A stretch of DNA of 64,000 nucleotides. Origin: CALAED01 sp035765195. GTDB taxonomy: Bacteria > Actinomycetota > Actinomycetes > Streptosporangiales > Streptosporangiaceae. The position numbers and the translations under genes are program-made. The stretch lies in contig DASTYC010000038.1 of assembly GCA_035765195.1 (NCBI GenBank), forward strand, positions 434,001 through 498,000, written 5' to 3'. A model generated the notes under the pieces. That model worked only from the letters and a program-made list of their open reading frames with translations, was not told the origin of the DNA and ran no database searches. Below are positions 33,377-41,447 of this stretch, piece by piece (the first letter of the stretch is position 1; every line of letters begins with the position of its first letter).

Positions 33377-33508
33377 ATGTCCCGACGAACAAAGCTACTC
33401 GCGTTCTTTCTTGCACTCATGAGCAGCTTCCTCCTCATCGCTCCCACGGCCCACGCGGGCACCGCGACGGTGGATCGCTCTGGGCCGTGCTGCAAGCTGG
33501 CACCGTGA
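33377..33508 (+). CDS. Small secreted peptide precursor (43 aa), divergent to the XRE-TPR regulator
   Basis: ATG 33377 is preceded by a perfect GGAGGT eight bases upstream. The product begins MSRRTK, then a hydrophobic core (LLAFFLALMSSFLLIAP), and a signal-peptidase I site AHA, leaving a 16-residue mature tail GTATVDRSGPCCKLAP. The ribosome site and signal sequence argue that it is translated. The tail, with a Cys pair and proline, could be a signalling peptide; inference only. Alternatively the frame may have been cut short by a frameshift, because an open +1-shifted frame continues downstream. A strong hairpin terminator lies at 33695-33728. Confidence 0.6.
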   Translation: MSRRTKLLAFFLALMSSFLLIAPTAHAGTATVDRSGPCCKLAP

Positions 33509-33979
33509 CCGTGTCCATCCTCAAGGGTCTCGGATCAGGTTCCCGGTGCGCAAGGGCAAAGAAGTCACCCAGCTAGGACGCCTCTTCGGGCACGGGATGA
33601 CTGACAACTGCACCAGCGGTCATGTCCAAGTCAGCATAGCGGCCACGCTGCTATGCCTGGCGGCGCCGGGCCGAATCCGAGAATCGATCAAGCTGCCCGG
33701 ATGCCCGAGGTCCCTCGGGCATCCGGGCGGGGGCATACGCTCCTGTGGCCGGCTCCCGACACGGGACGGCGCGGGCCGCGCCGCCGTCGCGTTCGATGGA
33801 GGTCAGGAGACGGATTCCGCCAAGGCCGCGCAAACGCATGCCCTACCGCCAAATATATGGATCGCACGCATAGATTCCGCATAACCTCCGTACAGCCATC
33901 GGAGCGGCGAGTTACCAGGGATTATGCGTCTCCAGGCGGACCGGCCGGCCTGTCGGCCGATCGTTTTATAAGCACTCGT
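33509..33979. other. 471-bp lower-GC interval between the peptide gene and the AfsR-like regulator
   Basis: No complete gene is supported. The first ~110 bases keep coding-like short frames (e.g. PVRKGKEVTQLGRLFGHG in the frame of GTG 33546), which may be a decayed continuation of the secreted peptide. This frame runs into the terminator hairpin, so it cannot end normally there. The remainder up to 33979 is intergenic and noticeably less GC-rich than the rest of the window. Confidence 0.45.
33695..33728 (+). terminator. Strong hairpin terminator
   Basis: Perfect 16-bp arms (GCCCGGATGCCCGAGG and its complement) with a two-base loop. It is about 190 bases after the peptide stop on the plus strand and 250 bases past the AfsR-like stop on the minus strand, so it may serve both. 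It lacks a T-tract. Confidence 0.7.
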
Positions 33980-36841
33980 TTACCTGGAGTCCGCGATTGC
34001 CGCCAAGACGCGATCGCGCTCATGAATGGCTTCGGCGGACAAGCGCCAACTGCCGAGCTTGCCGAGGAGACCCAGGCCGCGCTCGCAACAGGCAAGCGCC
34101 TCGTCGAGATCTCCCAGCATTCGACAGGTACGGCTCAGCATTATCAGCAACTCCGCTTCGTTCTCGCGGTCGCCGACTTCGCGCAGCCGGGGTAGCGCCT
34201 GGCGCATATGCGCCCGTGCCTCACTGAGCCGGCCCTGGCTGAGATAAAGTTTGCCGATCTCATAGACGGCGCCGGCCAGATTACGTTGATCCCCAATAGC
34301 ATGCGCCATCTCGAGCGCCGCGCGCACATGGGTGAGCGCCTCGGTGGTCTGCCCCAGTTGCCCGTACGACTCCCCGAGGTTGAGCAGACCGACCAGCTCG
34401 CCGACCTGATTACCGATCTCCCTGGCGATGGGGATCTGGCGGCGGAGCAGCGCGATCGATCGTTCGGAGTCGCCGAGCAGTCGCACCACGACGGACAGGT
34501 TGCACAGCGTCCGCTGCTCGCCGTCGCGATCGCCGGTCTCCTGCCAGATCGCGTACGCCGATTCGAGGCAGCGTCGCAGCTCCTGATTCCGACCCGCCTG
34601 GTGATGGGCGAAGGCCGTGATCTCCAGACCCCACGCCTCACTCGTTCGGTCCCCCAGCCGCCGCGCGATCCGGGTGGCCGCCTCACCGACCGTGCGCAGG
34701 TCGTCGAGGTACATCCGGGGCATGAGAAACCACAGCAGCGCGCCCGCCAGCCCCGGCCCAAAGGGCGCGATGGAGCCGCCCTGGTGACCGGCCTGGACGA
34801 CGGCGGCGACCAGGTTGACGCGTTCGGCCTCCAGCCAGTCGATCGCCGCCGCGCGATCGCGGATCGGCGCCGCGAAGTCCTCGTCGACGGGATGCACCGG
34901 CCATTGCCGGATCGGATCGAGCAGTCTCACCGCGCGCTGTGTGGTGGCCAGGTAGTAGCTCATCGCCCGGTCGAGGGCGGCGGCCGCGTCATCGCCCGGC
35001 TCCTCCTCGAGGGCGAGCTCGCGGGCGAACAGCCGGACGAGATCGTGGAAACGGTACCGTCCGACCCCCGTCGCCTCGACCAGCCGCGCGTCGGCCAGGC
35101 GTTCCATCGCGATCTCCGCGACGCCGGGTGACTCGTCCAGAAGTGCGGCCACGGCGAGAATGCCCACCTCGGGTCCGTCCAGCAGGCCGACGAGGCGGAA
35201 GGCGCGGACCGCGGTCTGGTCGTGAGGGTCGTCGCCGCCCCGCAACGAGACGAGGCTGACCCGAAGGCTGGCCCGTACCGCCAGGTCGCCGGCCTCCAGC
35301 TGGTCGAGGCGAGTGTGCGTGTCGGACAGCCGTTCGGCGAACGCGTGCAGCGACCAGGCGGGCCGGGCCGCGAGCCGGGCGCCCGCGACGCGAAGCGCCA
35401 GCGGCAGCCGGCCGCACAACCGGGCGATGTCGGCCGCCGCGTCGCGTTCGGCCTCGACCCGCTCGCCGCCGGCGAGCCGGCCCAGCAGCATCACGGCCTC
35501 GTCGCGCGGCAGTACATCGAGATGAAGATGCTCGGCGCCCTCGAGCGTGGCGAGCACCCGCCGGCTGGTGACCACGACCGCGCAGCCTTTTCCGGACGGG
35601 AGGAGAGGGCGCACCTGCTCGGCGTCGGCCGCGTTGTCCAGCACCATGAGCAAACGTTTGCCGGCCAGCCGGGAACGCAACGCGACGGTCAACTCCTCGC
35701 GGCTCGCCGGCATTTCATTTCCGGGCATCCCCAGGGCGCGCAGAAATCTGCCCAGCACCTCGCCCGGCGCCAAGGGGGACAGCCCCGCGGTGGCCCCCTG
35801 CAGGTCCACATAAAGCTGGCCGTCGGGGAAATGCTCGGCGAGTTCGGATGCCGCACGAATCGCGAGCGCCGACTTGCCGATCCCGCCCGCACCGTCGATG
35901 GCAGAAATGACCACGGGGCCGTTCGCCGCCGTCCGCAGCAGACTTTTGACCCGCCCGAGTTCTTTGTCGCGCCCGGTGAATGTGACGCTGGACAGCGGAA
36001 GCTGCCGCGGCGGCACAAAGTCGCGCGGAGCACCGCCCGCCGCGCCCCGCGCGGGGGCGGTCTGGAGCGCGGATTCGGGGAATGCGGATTCGGTCAACAG
36101 TGCCGGATCGGCGCCGAGGATCCGCGCGTGCAGCCGCCGCACTTCGGGACCGGGATCGAGGCCCAACTCCTCGGCGAGCCGGGCGCGCAGTTGCGCGTAG
36201 GCGGCGAGGGCGTCTGCCTGCCGGTCCTGCCGGTAGAGCGCCAGCATCAGTTGCGCCCAGAACCGCTCACGTAGGGGGTGTTCGGCCACCAGCCGCCTGA
36301 GCTCGGTGATCAGTTCGGCGTGCCGCCCGAGGGCGAGATCGACGTCGACGACCTGCTCGACGACCGTGAGCCGCAGCTCTTCGAGCCGGGTCGCCTCCGC
36401 CAGCAGCCACGAGCTCGCGGCGGCGCCGGCCAGCGGGCGACCCCGCCACAACCCGAGAGCCTCGGTGAAATGCGCCGACGCGGCCTGGAGATCCCCCGCC
36501 GACAACTCGTGTCGTCCCTGGCCGGTGAGGTCGGCGAAGCGCACGACGTCGAGTTCGCCGGACTCGACGACGAACCGATAGCCCGCCTCCCACGTGGCGA
36601 GCCGCTCTCCGGCGCCGGCGGCCCGGAGCACCCGCCGCAGACCGGCGACGTAGGTCCGGATGTTCGCGCTCGCCGACGCGGGCGGATCTTCCCACACGGC
36701 CCGGATCAGGTGCTCCGTCGGCACGGGCTCGTTGCTCTTGAGTAACAGCGCCGCCAGCACGGCCCGCTGCCGCGGCCCGCCCAACGCGAGCGGCTCACCC
36801 GCGACGTAGGCCGCGACCGGGCCCAGCAGCCGAAGATCCAC
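33980..36841 (-). CDS. AfsR/SARP-type regulator with BTAD, NB-ARC and TPR domains
   Basis: 953 residues. The N-terminal OmpR-like DNA-binding domain (about 1-95; VDLRLLGPVAAYVAGEPL, then RQRAVLAALLLKSNEPVP) is followed by a bacterial transcriptional activation domain (about 100-245, ending LGLDPGPEVRRLHARIL). An NB-ARC ATPase follows with Walker A GAGGIGKSALA near residue 320 and LLMVLDNAADAEQV as Walker B, and TPR repeats (about 690-950). Such proteins activate secondary-metabolite or developmental genes. GTG 36841 has GGAGG seven bases upstream and gives the usual N-terminus; GTG 36868 is possible. It is the third gene of the regulatory island. No biosynthetic cluster is adjacent. Confidence 0.9.
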   Translation of the reverse strand: MDLRLLGPVAAYVAGEPLALGGPRQRAVLAALLLKSNEPVPTEHLIRAVWEDPPASASANIRTYVAGLRRVLRAAGAGERLATWEAGYRFVVESGELDVVRFADLTGQGRHELSAGDLQAASAHFTEALGLWRGRPLAGAAASSWLLAEATRLEELRLTVVEQVVDVDLALGRHAELITELRRLVAEHPLRERFWAQLMLALYRQDRQADALAAYAQLRARLAEELGLDPGPEVRRLHARILGADPALLTESAFPESALQTAPARGAAGGAPRDFVPPRQLPLSSVTFTGRDKELGRVKSLLRTAANGPVVISAIDGAGGIGKSALAIRAASELAEHFPDGQLYVDLQGATAGLSPLAPGEVLGRFLRALGMPGNEMPASREELTVALRSRLAGKRLLMVLDNAADAEQVRPLLPSGKGCAVVVTSRRVLATLEGAEHLHLDVLPRDEAVMLLGRLAGGERVEAERDAAADIARLCGRLPLALRVAGARLAARPAWSLHAFAERLSDTHTRLDQLEAGDLAVRASLRVSLVSLRGGDDPHDQTAVRAFRLVGLLDGPEVGILAVAALLDESPGVAEIAMERLADARLVEATGVGRYRFHDLVRLFARELALEEEPGDDAAAALDRAMSYYLATTQRAVRLLDPIRQWPVHPVDEDFAAPIRDRAAAIDWLEAERVNLVAAVVQAGHQGGSIAPFGPGLAGALLWFLMPRMYLDDLRTVGEAATRIARRLGDRTSEAWGLEITAFAHHQAGRNQELRRCLESAYAIWQETGDRDGEQRTLCNLSVVVRLLGDSERSIALLRRQIPIAREIGNQVGELVGLLNLGESYGQLGQTTEALTHVRAALEMAHAIGDQRNLAGAVYEIGKLYLSQGRLSEARAHMRQALPRLREVGDRENEAELLIMLSRTCRMLGDLDEALACCERGLGLLGKLGSWRLSAEAIHERDRVLAAIADSR

Positions 36842-36985
36842 TACCCCGCCTCCACTCGCGAACGTCACGTACTTTACGCCGCGTCAAGATGGCGCCTCAC
36901 CCGAAATCCGCGGCGACGCCCCCATCGGCGCGAGCGCCGGGGGCAGGCTCTAGTGGCTGGTGGGTCAACCTGTTCTACTGGACCA

Positions 36986-37492
36986 GTGAGCAGCGGCATC
37001 ACATGGTTGAACGAACTCACGGCCGCCGACGCCGAGTGGGAGCTGCGGTCGTGCTGCGCGGCGACCGTGTGGGTGCGGCGGGTCGCCGCGGCGCGCCCGT
37101 TCGCCGACGCGGCGGCGCTGACCGAGGCCGCCGACGCGGCCTTCGCCGAGCTCCAGTGGCCCGACATCGAAGAGGCGCTGCACGCTCATCCGCGGGTCGG
37201 CGACCGCCCGCGCGGTCTCGACCGCGAGTCCTCGTGGTCGAGGGGTGAGCAGGCCGGGATCATCGATGCCGCCCGCGACGTCGCCCATGACCTGCACAAA
37301 GAGAACATCGCGTACGAAAAGCGCTTCGGGCACGTGTTCTTGATCTGCGCTACCGGGCTGTCCGCCGAGCAGATGCTCGCCGCGCTGCGCGACCGGCTCG
37401 GCAACGACGAGGCGACGGAGCGCGCCATCGTCCGCGCCGAGCTGCTTAAGATCGTTCACCTCCGGCTGACCAAACTCCTGGAGCGTCCATGA
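36986..37492 (+). CDS. uraD: OHCU decarboxylase (urate pathway)
   Basis: 168 residues. It converts 2-oxo-4-hydroxy-4-carboxy-5-ureidoimidazoline (OHCU) to S-allantoin, the third step from urate. Recognised by WLNELTAADAEWELRSCCA, the catalytic His in HPRVGD and the C-terminal block ENIAYEKRFGHVFLICATG. GTG 36986 begins the conserved sequence; no ribosome site precedes it, so a leaderless start is possible. First gene of the purine operon; uraH starts 22 bp after the stop. Upstream 144 bp separate it from the divergent AfsR-like gene and should contain the operon promoter. Confidence 0.9.
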   Translation: MSSGITWLNELTAADAEWELRSCCAATVWVRRVAAARPFADAAALTEAADAAFAELQWPDIEEALHAHPRVGDRPRGLDRESSWSRGEQAGIIDAARDVAHDLHKENIAYEKRFGHVFLICATGLSAEQMLAALRDRLGNDEATERAIVRAELLKIVHLRLTKLLERP

Positions 37493-37514
37493 CCCATCAC
37501 ACCCGGTCGGTGGC

Positions 37515-37841
37515 ATGAGCCTGTCGACGCACGTCCTCGACACCGCACGCGGGCTGCCCGCGGCCAAGGTGGCGGTGCGGCTCGACCGCTACCTCGGCGG
37601 CCGCTGGCAGGAACTCGCCGAGGCGGCGACCGACGACGACGGACGCCTGGGCGATCTGCCGGCCGGCGAACCCGGCACCTACCGCCTGCGCTTCGGCACC
37701 GGACCCTACTTCGGCGCCCGCGGCGTGGAGACGTTCTACCCGGAGGTGAACGTCGTCTTCACGGTGACCGACGCGGGCGAGCACTATCACGTGCCGCTGC
37801 TGGTCAACCCCTACGGCTACACCACCTACCGGGGCAGCTAG
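37515..37841 (+). CDS. uraH: 5-hydroxyisourate hydrolase
   Basis: 108 residues, transthyretin-like protein. It hydrolyses the unstable uricase product 5-hydroxyisourate to OHCU. The N-terminal STHVLDTARGLPA (catalytic His), the internal PEVNVVF and HYHVPLLVNPYGYTTY, and the C-terminal tetrapeptide YRGS are diagnostic. The ATG at 37515 follows a GGTCGGTGGC stretch, a modest ribosome site. The uricase ATG begins one base after its TAG stop, so the two are translationally coupled. Confidence 0.95.
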   Translation: MSLSTHVLDTARGLPAAKVAVRLDRYLGGRWQELAEAATDDDGRLGDLPAGEPGTYRLRFGTGPYFGARGVETFYPEVNVVFTVTDAGEHYHVPLLVNPYGYTTYRGS

Positions 37842-38717
37842 ATGATCACACTCGGGGCGAACCAGTACGGCAAGGCGGAGGTCCGGCTCGTCCATGTCCG
37901 CCGCGACGGCGAACGCCATGAGATCCGCGACCTCAACGTCAGCGTGGCGCTTTCGGGCGACATGGAGGACGCGCATCTGACCGGCGACAACGCCGCTGTG
38001 CTGCCGACGGACACCCAGAAGAACGTGGTGTACGCCTTCGCCCGCGAGCACGGCGTCGGCGCGCCCGAAGAGTTCGCCGCGCTGCTGGCCCGGCACTTCG
38101 TGGCCGCGCGGCCCGCCGTCCACCGCGCCCGCGTCGGCGTCGAGGAGTACGCCTGGGACCGGATCCCGGTGACCGGCCATTCCTTCGTCCGCCGCGGGCA
38201 GGAGATCCGCACGGCCCGCGTCACGCATTCCGCGGCGGGCACCCACATCGTGTCCGGGCTGCGCGACCTGACCGTGCTCAACTCGACGGGCTCGGAGTTT
38301 TGGGGCTTCGCACGCGACGAGTACACGACGCTGCCCGAGACGCGCGACCGGGTGCTCGCCACGACAGTGCACGCCGAGTGGCGGTACCGCGCGGGGGTGG
38401 CCGGTCCGGGCCGGTTGGACTGGGACGAGTCATATGCCGGCGTGCGCCGGGCGCTCCTCGAGGCGTTCGCCGGCACGCACAGCCTGTCGCTGCAGCAGAC
38501 GCTGTACGCCATGGGCCGTCAGGTGCTCACGACCCGCGGCGACGACATCTGCGAGATACGGCTGTCGCTGCCCAACAGGCACCACATCGCCGTCGACCTC
38601 GCCCCGTTCGGCCTGGACAACCCCAACGAGGTGTTCCACGCCGCCGACCGTCCATACGGCCTGATCGAGGGCACGGTCCTCGACGACGACGCCGCCCCCG
38701 CCCCGGAGGCCTGGTGA
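37842..38717 (+). CDS. Urate oxidase (uricase)
   Basis: 291 residues, T-fold enzyme. It oxidises urate with O2 to 5-hydroxyisourate without a cofactor. The YGKAEVRLVHVRRDG start with its catalytic Lys, the LPTDTQKNVVYAFA substrate motif (Thr-Asp-Thr) and the C-terminal block ICEIRLSLPNRHHIAVDL are intact. It follows uraH directly and precedes the xanthine dehydrogenase FAD subunit with a GTGA overlap. Uricases are usually cytoplasmic tetramers, and no export signal is seen. Confidence 0.95.
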   Translation: MITLGANQYGKAEVRLVHVRRDGERHEIRDLNVSVALSGDMEDAHLTGDNAAVLPTDTQKNVVYAFAREHGVGAPEEFAALLARHFVAARPAVHRARVGVEEYAWDRIPVTGHSFVRRGQEIRTARVTHSAAGTHIVSGLRDLTVLNSTGSEFWGFARDEYTTLPETRDRVLATTVHAEWRYRAGVAGPGRLDWDESYAGVRRALLEAFAGTHSLSLQQTLYAMGRQVLTTRGDDICEIRLSLPNRHHIAVDLAPFGLDNPNEVFHAADRPYGLIEGTVLDDDAAPAPEAW

Positions 38718-39592
38718 GCGCGATGGACTTCTTGCGGCCGCTGACCTGGACGGAGGCGCTGGAGGTCAAGGCCGAGCGTCCGGACGCCCGGCCGATCGCC
38801 GGCGGCACCGACCTCATGGTCGAGCTGAACTTCGGCAAGACACGACCGGCGGCGCTGCTCGACCTGACCGCGATCGACGAGCTGGCCGGCTGGGAGCGGG
38901 CCGGCGAGCGGCTCCGGATCGGCGCCGGCGTGCCGTACGCGCGCCTGATCAGTGAGCTGGGCACCGTGCTGCCGGGTCTGGCGATCGCGGCGCGCACGGT
39001 CGGCTCGCCGCAGATCCGCAACCGCGGCACGATCGGCGGCAACCTCGGGTCGGCCTCCCCCGCCGGCGACGCGCATCCGCCGCTGCTGGCCGGCGACGCC
39101 GAGGTCGAGGCGGAGTCCGTGCGCGGCGTCCGCGTGCTGCCGATCGCGGACTTCTTCGTCCGGCCGAAGGTCAGCGCGCTCGCGCCCGACGAGCTGATCC
39201 GCGCCGTGCGGGTGGCCCCGGCGAGCGGCCCGCAGCAGTTCGCGAAGATCGGCACACGGAACGCGATGGTGATCGCCGTCTGCTCGTTCGCGCTGGCGCT
39301 GCACCCGGCGGCGCGCCGGGTGGGCACCGGCGTCGGCTCGGCGGCGCCCACCCCGCTGCGGGCGCGCGCCGCGGAGGACTTCCTGTCCGGGGCGCTCGAC
39401 TGGGCGGGCGGCGGCCCGCTCGACGAGACGGTGAGCCGGCGCTTCGGCGAGCTCGTCGCCGCCGCGGCGAGCCCGATCGACGATGTGCGGGGCACCGCGG
39501 GCTACCGCCGTCACGCCCTCGCGGTGATGGCGAGGCGCACCCTCGCCTGGGCGTGGCGCGACTACCGGAGGGGTGACGCCGCGTGCGGGTGA
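38714..39592 (+). CDS. Xanthine dehydrogenase, FAD-binding subunit
   Basis: 292 residues, the medium subunit of a three-subunit molybdenum hydroxylase. FAD-binding signatures are PIAGGTDLMVELNFGK and TVGSPQIRNRGTIGGNLGSAS, followed by the CO-dehydrogenase flavoprotein C-terminal domain. It passes electrons from the Fe-S subunit to NAD+. GTG 38714 overlaps the uricase stop by four bases and has CGGAGG upstream; an ATG three codons in is possible. The 3' end overlaps the next subunit by 10 bp, indicating tight coupling. The neighbouring uricase genes make xanthine or hypoxanthine the likely substrate. Confidence 0.92.
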   Translation: MSAMDFLRPLTWTEALEVKAERPDARPIAGGTDLMVELNFGKTRPAALLDLTAIDELAGWERAGERLRIGAGVPYARLISELGTVLPGLAIAARTVGSPQIRNRGTIGGNLGSASPAGDAHPPLLAGDAEVEAESVRGVRVLPIADFFVRPKVSALAPDELIRAVRVAPASGPQQFAKIGTRNAMVIAVCSFALALHPAARRVGTGVGSAAPTPLRARAAEDFLSGALDWAGGGPLDETVSRRFGELVAAAASPIDDVRGTAGYRRHALAVMARRTLAWAWRDYRRGDAACG

Positions 39593-40056
39593 GGTTCACG
39601 GTCAACGGGCAGGAGCGCGTCGTCGACGACGTGTGGCCGGGTGAGTCGCTGTTGTACGTGCTGCGCGAGCGGTGCGGGCTGCCCGGCTCGAAGAACGCCT
39701 GCGAACAGGGCGAGTGCGGTTCCTGCACGGTCTATCTGGACGGCCGTACGGTGTGCTCGTGCCTCGTCGCCGCCGGCCAGGCCGACGGCCGGACGATCCG
39801 CACCGTGGAGGGCCTGGCGGCCGGCGAGCGGCTGCACCCGCTGCAGGAGGCGTTCGTCGACGCCGGCGCGGTGCAATGCGGCTTTTGCACCCCCGGGCTC
39901 CTCGTTCAGGCCCACGACCTGCTGGAACGTACGCCCGGCTCCCCCACAGACGCCGAGATCCGCGAGGCGCTCGCCGGCAACCTGTGCCGCTGCACCGGCT
40001 ACGAGAAGATCATCGAGGCCGTCCGCCGCGCCGCGGAGACAGGGGCGGGCCAATGA
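39583..40056 (+). CDS. Xanthine dehydrogenase, [2Fe-2S] subunit
   Basis: 157 residues, small subunit. The plant-type ferredoxin cluster is ACEQGECGSCTVYLDGRTVCSC, and the second cluster domain has QCGFCTPG and NLCRCTGYEKI. All eight cysteines are present. It relays electrons from the Mo centre to FAD. GTG start, overlapping the previous gene by 10 bp and the next by ATGA. The order FAD, Fe-S, then amidohydrolase, then Mo subunit differs from simple xdhABC operons because an unrelated enzyme is inserted. Confidence 0.95.
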   Translation: MRVRFTVNGQERVVDDVWPGESLLYVLRERCGLPGSKNACEQGECGSCTVYLDGRTVCSCLVAAGQADGRTIRTVEGLAAGERLHPLQEAFVDAGAVQCGFCTPGLLVQAHDLLERTPGSPTDAEIREALAGNLCRCTGYEKIIEAVRRAAETGAGQ

Positions 40057-41447
40057 GCGGGCCAGTGGGCGGCACGGTGAGCGGGCCGGTGAGCGCGCGG
40101 CGGGCCACGGTCGTCATCGAGAACTGCGCGATCGCGACCGTCACGGGCGCGGAGTACGCCTCCGGGCACATCGTGCTGGCGGGCGACCGGATCACCGCCG
40201 TGGGGCCCGGCGCCGCGCCGGCCGTCGACGGGGCGGAGCGTGTCGACGCGGCCGGGTGCCTGGCCACGCCCGGACTGGTCAACACCCATCACCACCTGTA
40301 CCAGTGGGCGACCCAGGGGATGGCGCAGCAGGCCACGCTGTTCGAATGGCTGACCGGCCTCTACCCCGTGTGGGCCCGGCTCGACGCGGAGATCGTGCGC
40401 GACGCGGCGGGCGCCGCGCTGGCCTGGCTGGCGCTGTCCGGGTGCACGACCACGACCGATCACCACTACGTGTTCCCGCGGGGCCGCGGTGACCTGCTGG
40501 AGGCGGAGATCGCGGCGGCGCGGCAGGTCGGGCTGCGATTCCACCCGTGCCGCGGGTCGATGGACCGAGGCGAGTCGCGGGGCGGGCTGCCGCCCGACGA
40601 CATCGTCGAGGAGACCGAGGCCGCGCTGGTCGCCACCGAGGAGGCGATCGCCCGCCACCACGACCCCTCCCCAGGCTCGATGCTGCGGATCGCGGTCGCG
40701 CCCTGCTCGCCGTTCTCGGTGACCGAGACGTTGCTGACCGAGGCGGCCGGCCTGGCCAGGCGCACGGGGGTGCGGCTGAACACCCACCTCGCCGAGACCG
40801 TCGAGGAGGATGAACATTGCCGCGAGCAGTTCGGCCGCACCCCGGTCGAGTACATGGACAGTCTCGGCTGGCTCGGCCCCGACGTGTGGTTCTCGCACTG
40901 CGTCCACCTGCGCGACGCCGACGTCAAGCGGTTCGCGCTGACCGGCACCGCCGTGGCGCACTGCCCCAGCTCCAACGCCCGGCTCGGCGCGGGCGTCGCC
41001 CGGATCGGCGACCTGCTCACCGCGGGCGCGGCCGTGGGGATCGGCGTCGACGGTGCGGCCTCGGCCGAGCTGGCGCCGCTCGTCGGGGAGCTGCGGCAGG
41101 CGCTGCTGTTCCAGCGCGCCCTCCACGGCCCCGGCGCGCTGACCGCACGGCAGGCGCTGACGCTCGGCACGCTGGGCGGGGCGCGCTGCCTCGGCCGCGC
41201 GGACGAGATCGGCACCCTCGAGCCGGGCAAGCTGGCCGACATCGCGCTGTGGCGGCTCGACGGGTTCCACGCCGCCATTGCCGATCCGGTGGCCGCGCTC
41301 GTCTTCGGGGCGCCGCCGCCGCTCGCCCGGCTGTACGTGCACGGGCGCGCCGTCGTCGAGAACGGCGAGCTGCGCACCGCCGACCAGGACTCCCTCGCCC
41401 GGGCGGGGGCGGCGGCGCGGCGGCGCATCCAGGACGGCGAGCGGTGA
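40053..41447 (+). CDS. 8-oxoguanine-deaminase-type amidohydrolase
   Basis: 464 residues, ATZ/TRZ-like amidohydrolase superfamily. Metal and catalytic ligands: NTHHHLYQ (HxH), the Lys-free subtype I pattern with LNTHLAE (His), FSHCVHL (His) and GIGVDGAASAE (Asp). The LYPVWARLDAE stretch and DHHYVFPRGRGD are characteristic of 8-oxoguanine deaminases, which convert 8-oxoguanine to urate; guanine or another aminopurine is an alternative. It sits within the xanthine dehydrogenase genes (ATGA and GTGA overlaps on both sides), so it feeds the same urate route. The N-terminal ~12 residues are Gly/Ser-rich. Confidence 0.87.
   Translation: MSGPVGGTVSGPVSARRATVVIENCAIATVTGAEYASGHIVLAGDRITAVGPGAAPAVDGAERVDAAGCLATPGLVNTHHHLYQWATQGMAQQATLFEWLTGLYPVWARLDAEIVRDAAGAALAWLALSGCTTTTDHHYVFPRGRGDLLEAEIAAARQVGLRFHPCRGSMDRGESRGGLPPDDIVEETEAALVATEEAIARHHDPSPGSMLRIAVAPCSPFSVTETLLTEAAGLARRTGVRLNTHLAETVEEDEHCREQFGRTPVEYMDSLGWLGPDVWFSHCVHLRDADVKRFALTGTAVAHCPSSNARLGAGVARIGDLLTAGAAVGIGVDGAASAELAPLVGELRQALLFQRALHGPGALTARQALTLGTLGGARCLGRADEIGTLEPGKLADIALWRLDGFHAAIADPVAALVFGAPPPLARLYVHGRAVVENGELRTADQDSLARAGAAARRRIQDGER

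Noticed and set aside
33136..33576. 146-residue plus-strand frame overlapping the small peptide
   Set aside because: It lacks a ribosome site and a signal sequence, whereas the overlapping 43-residue frame has both.
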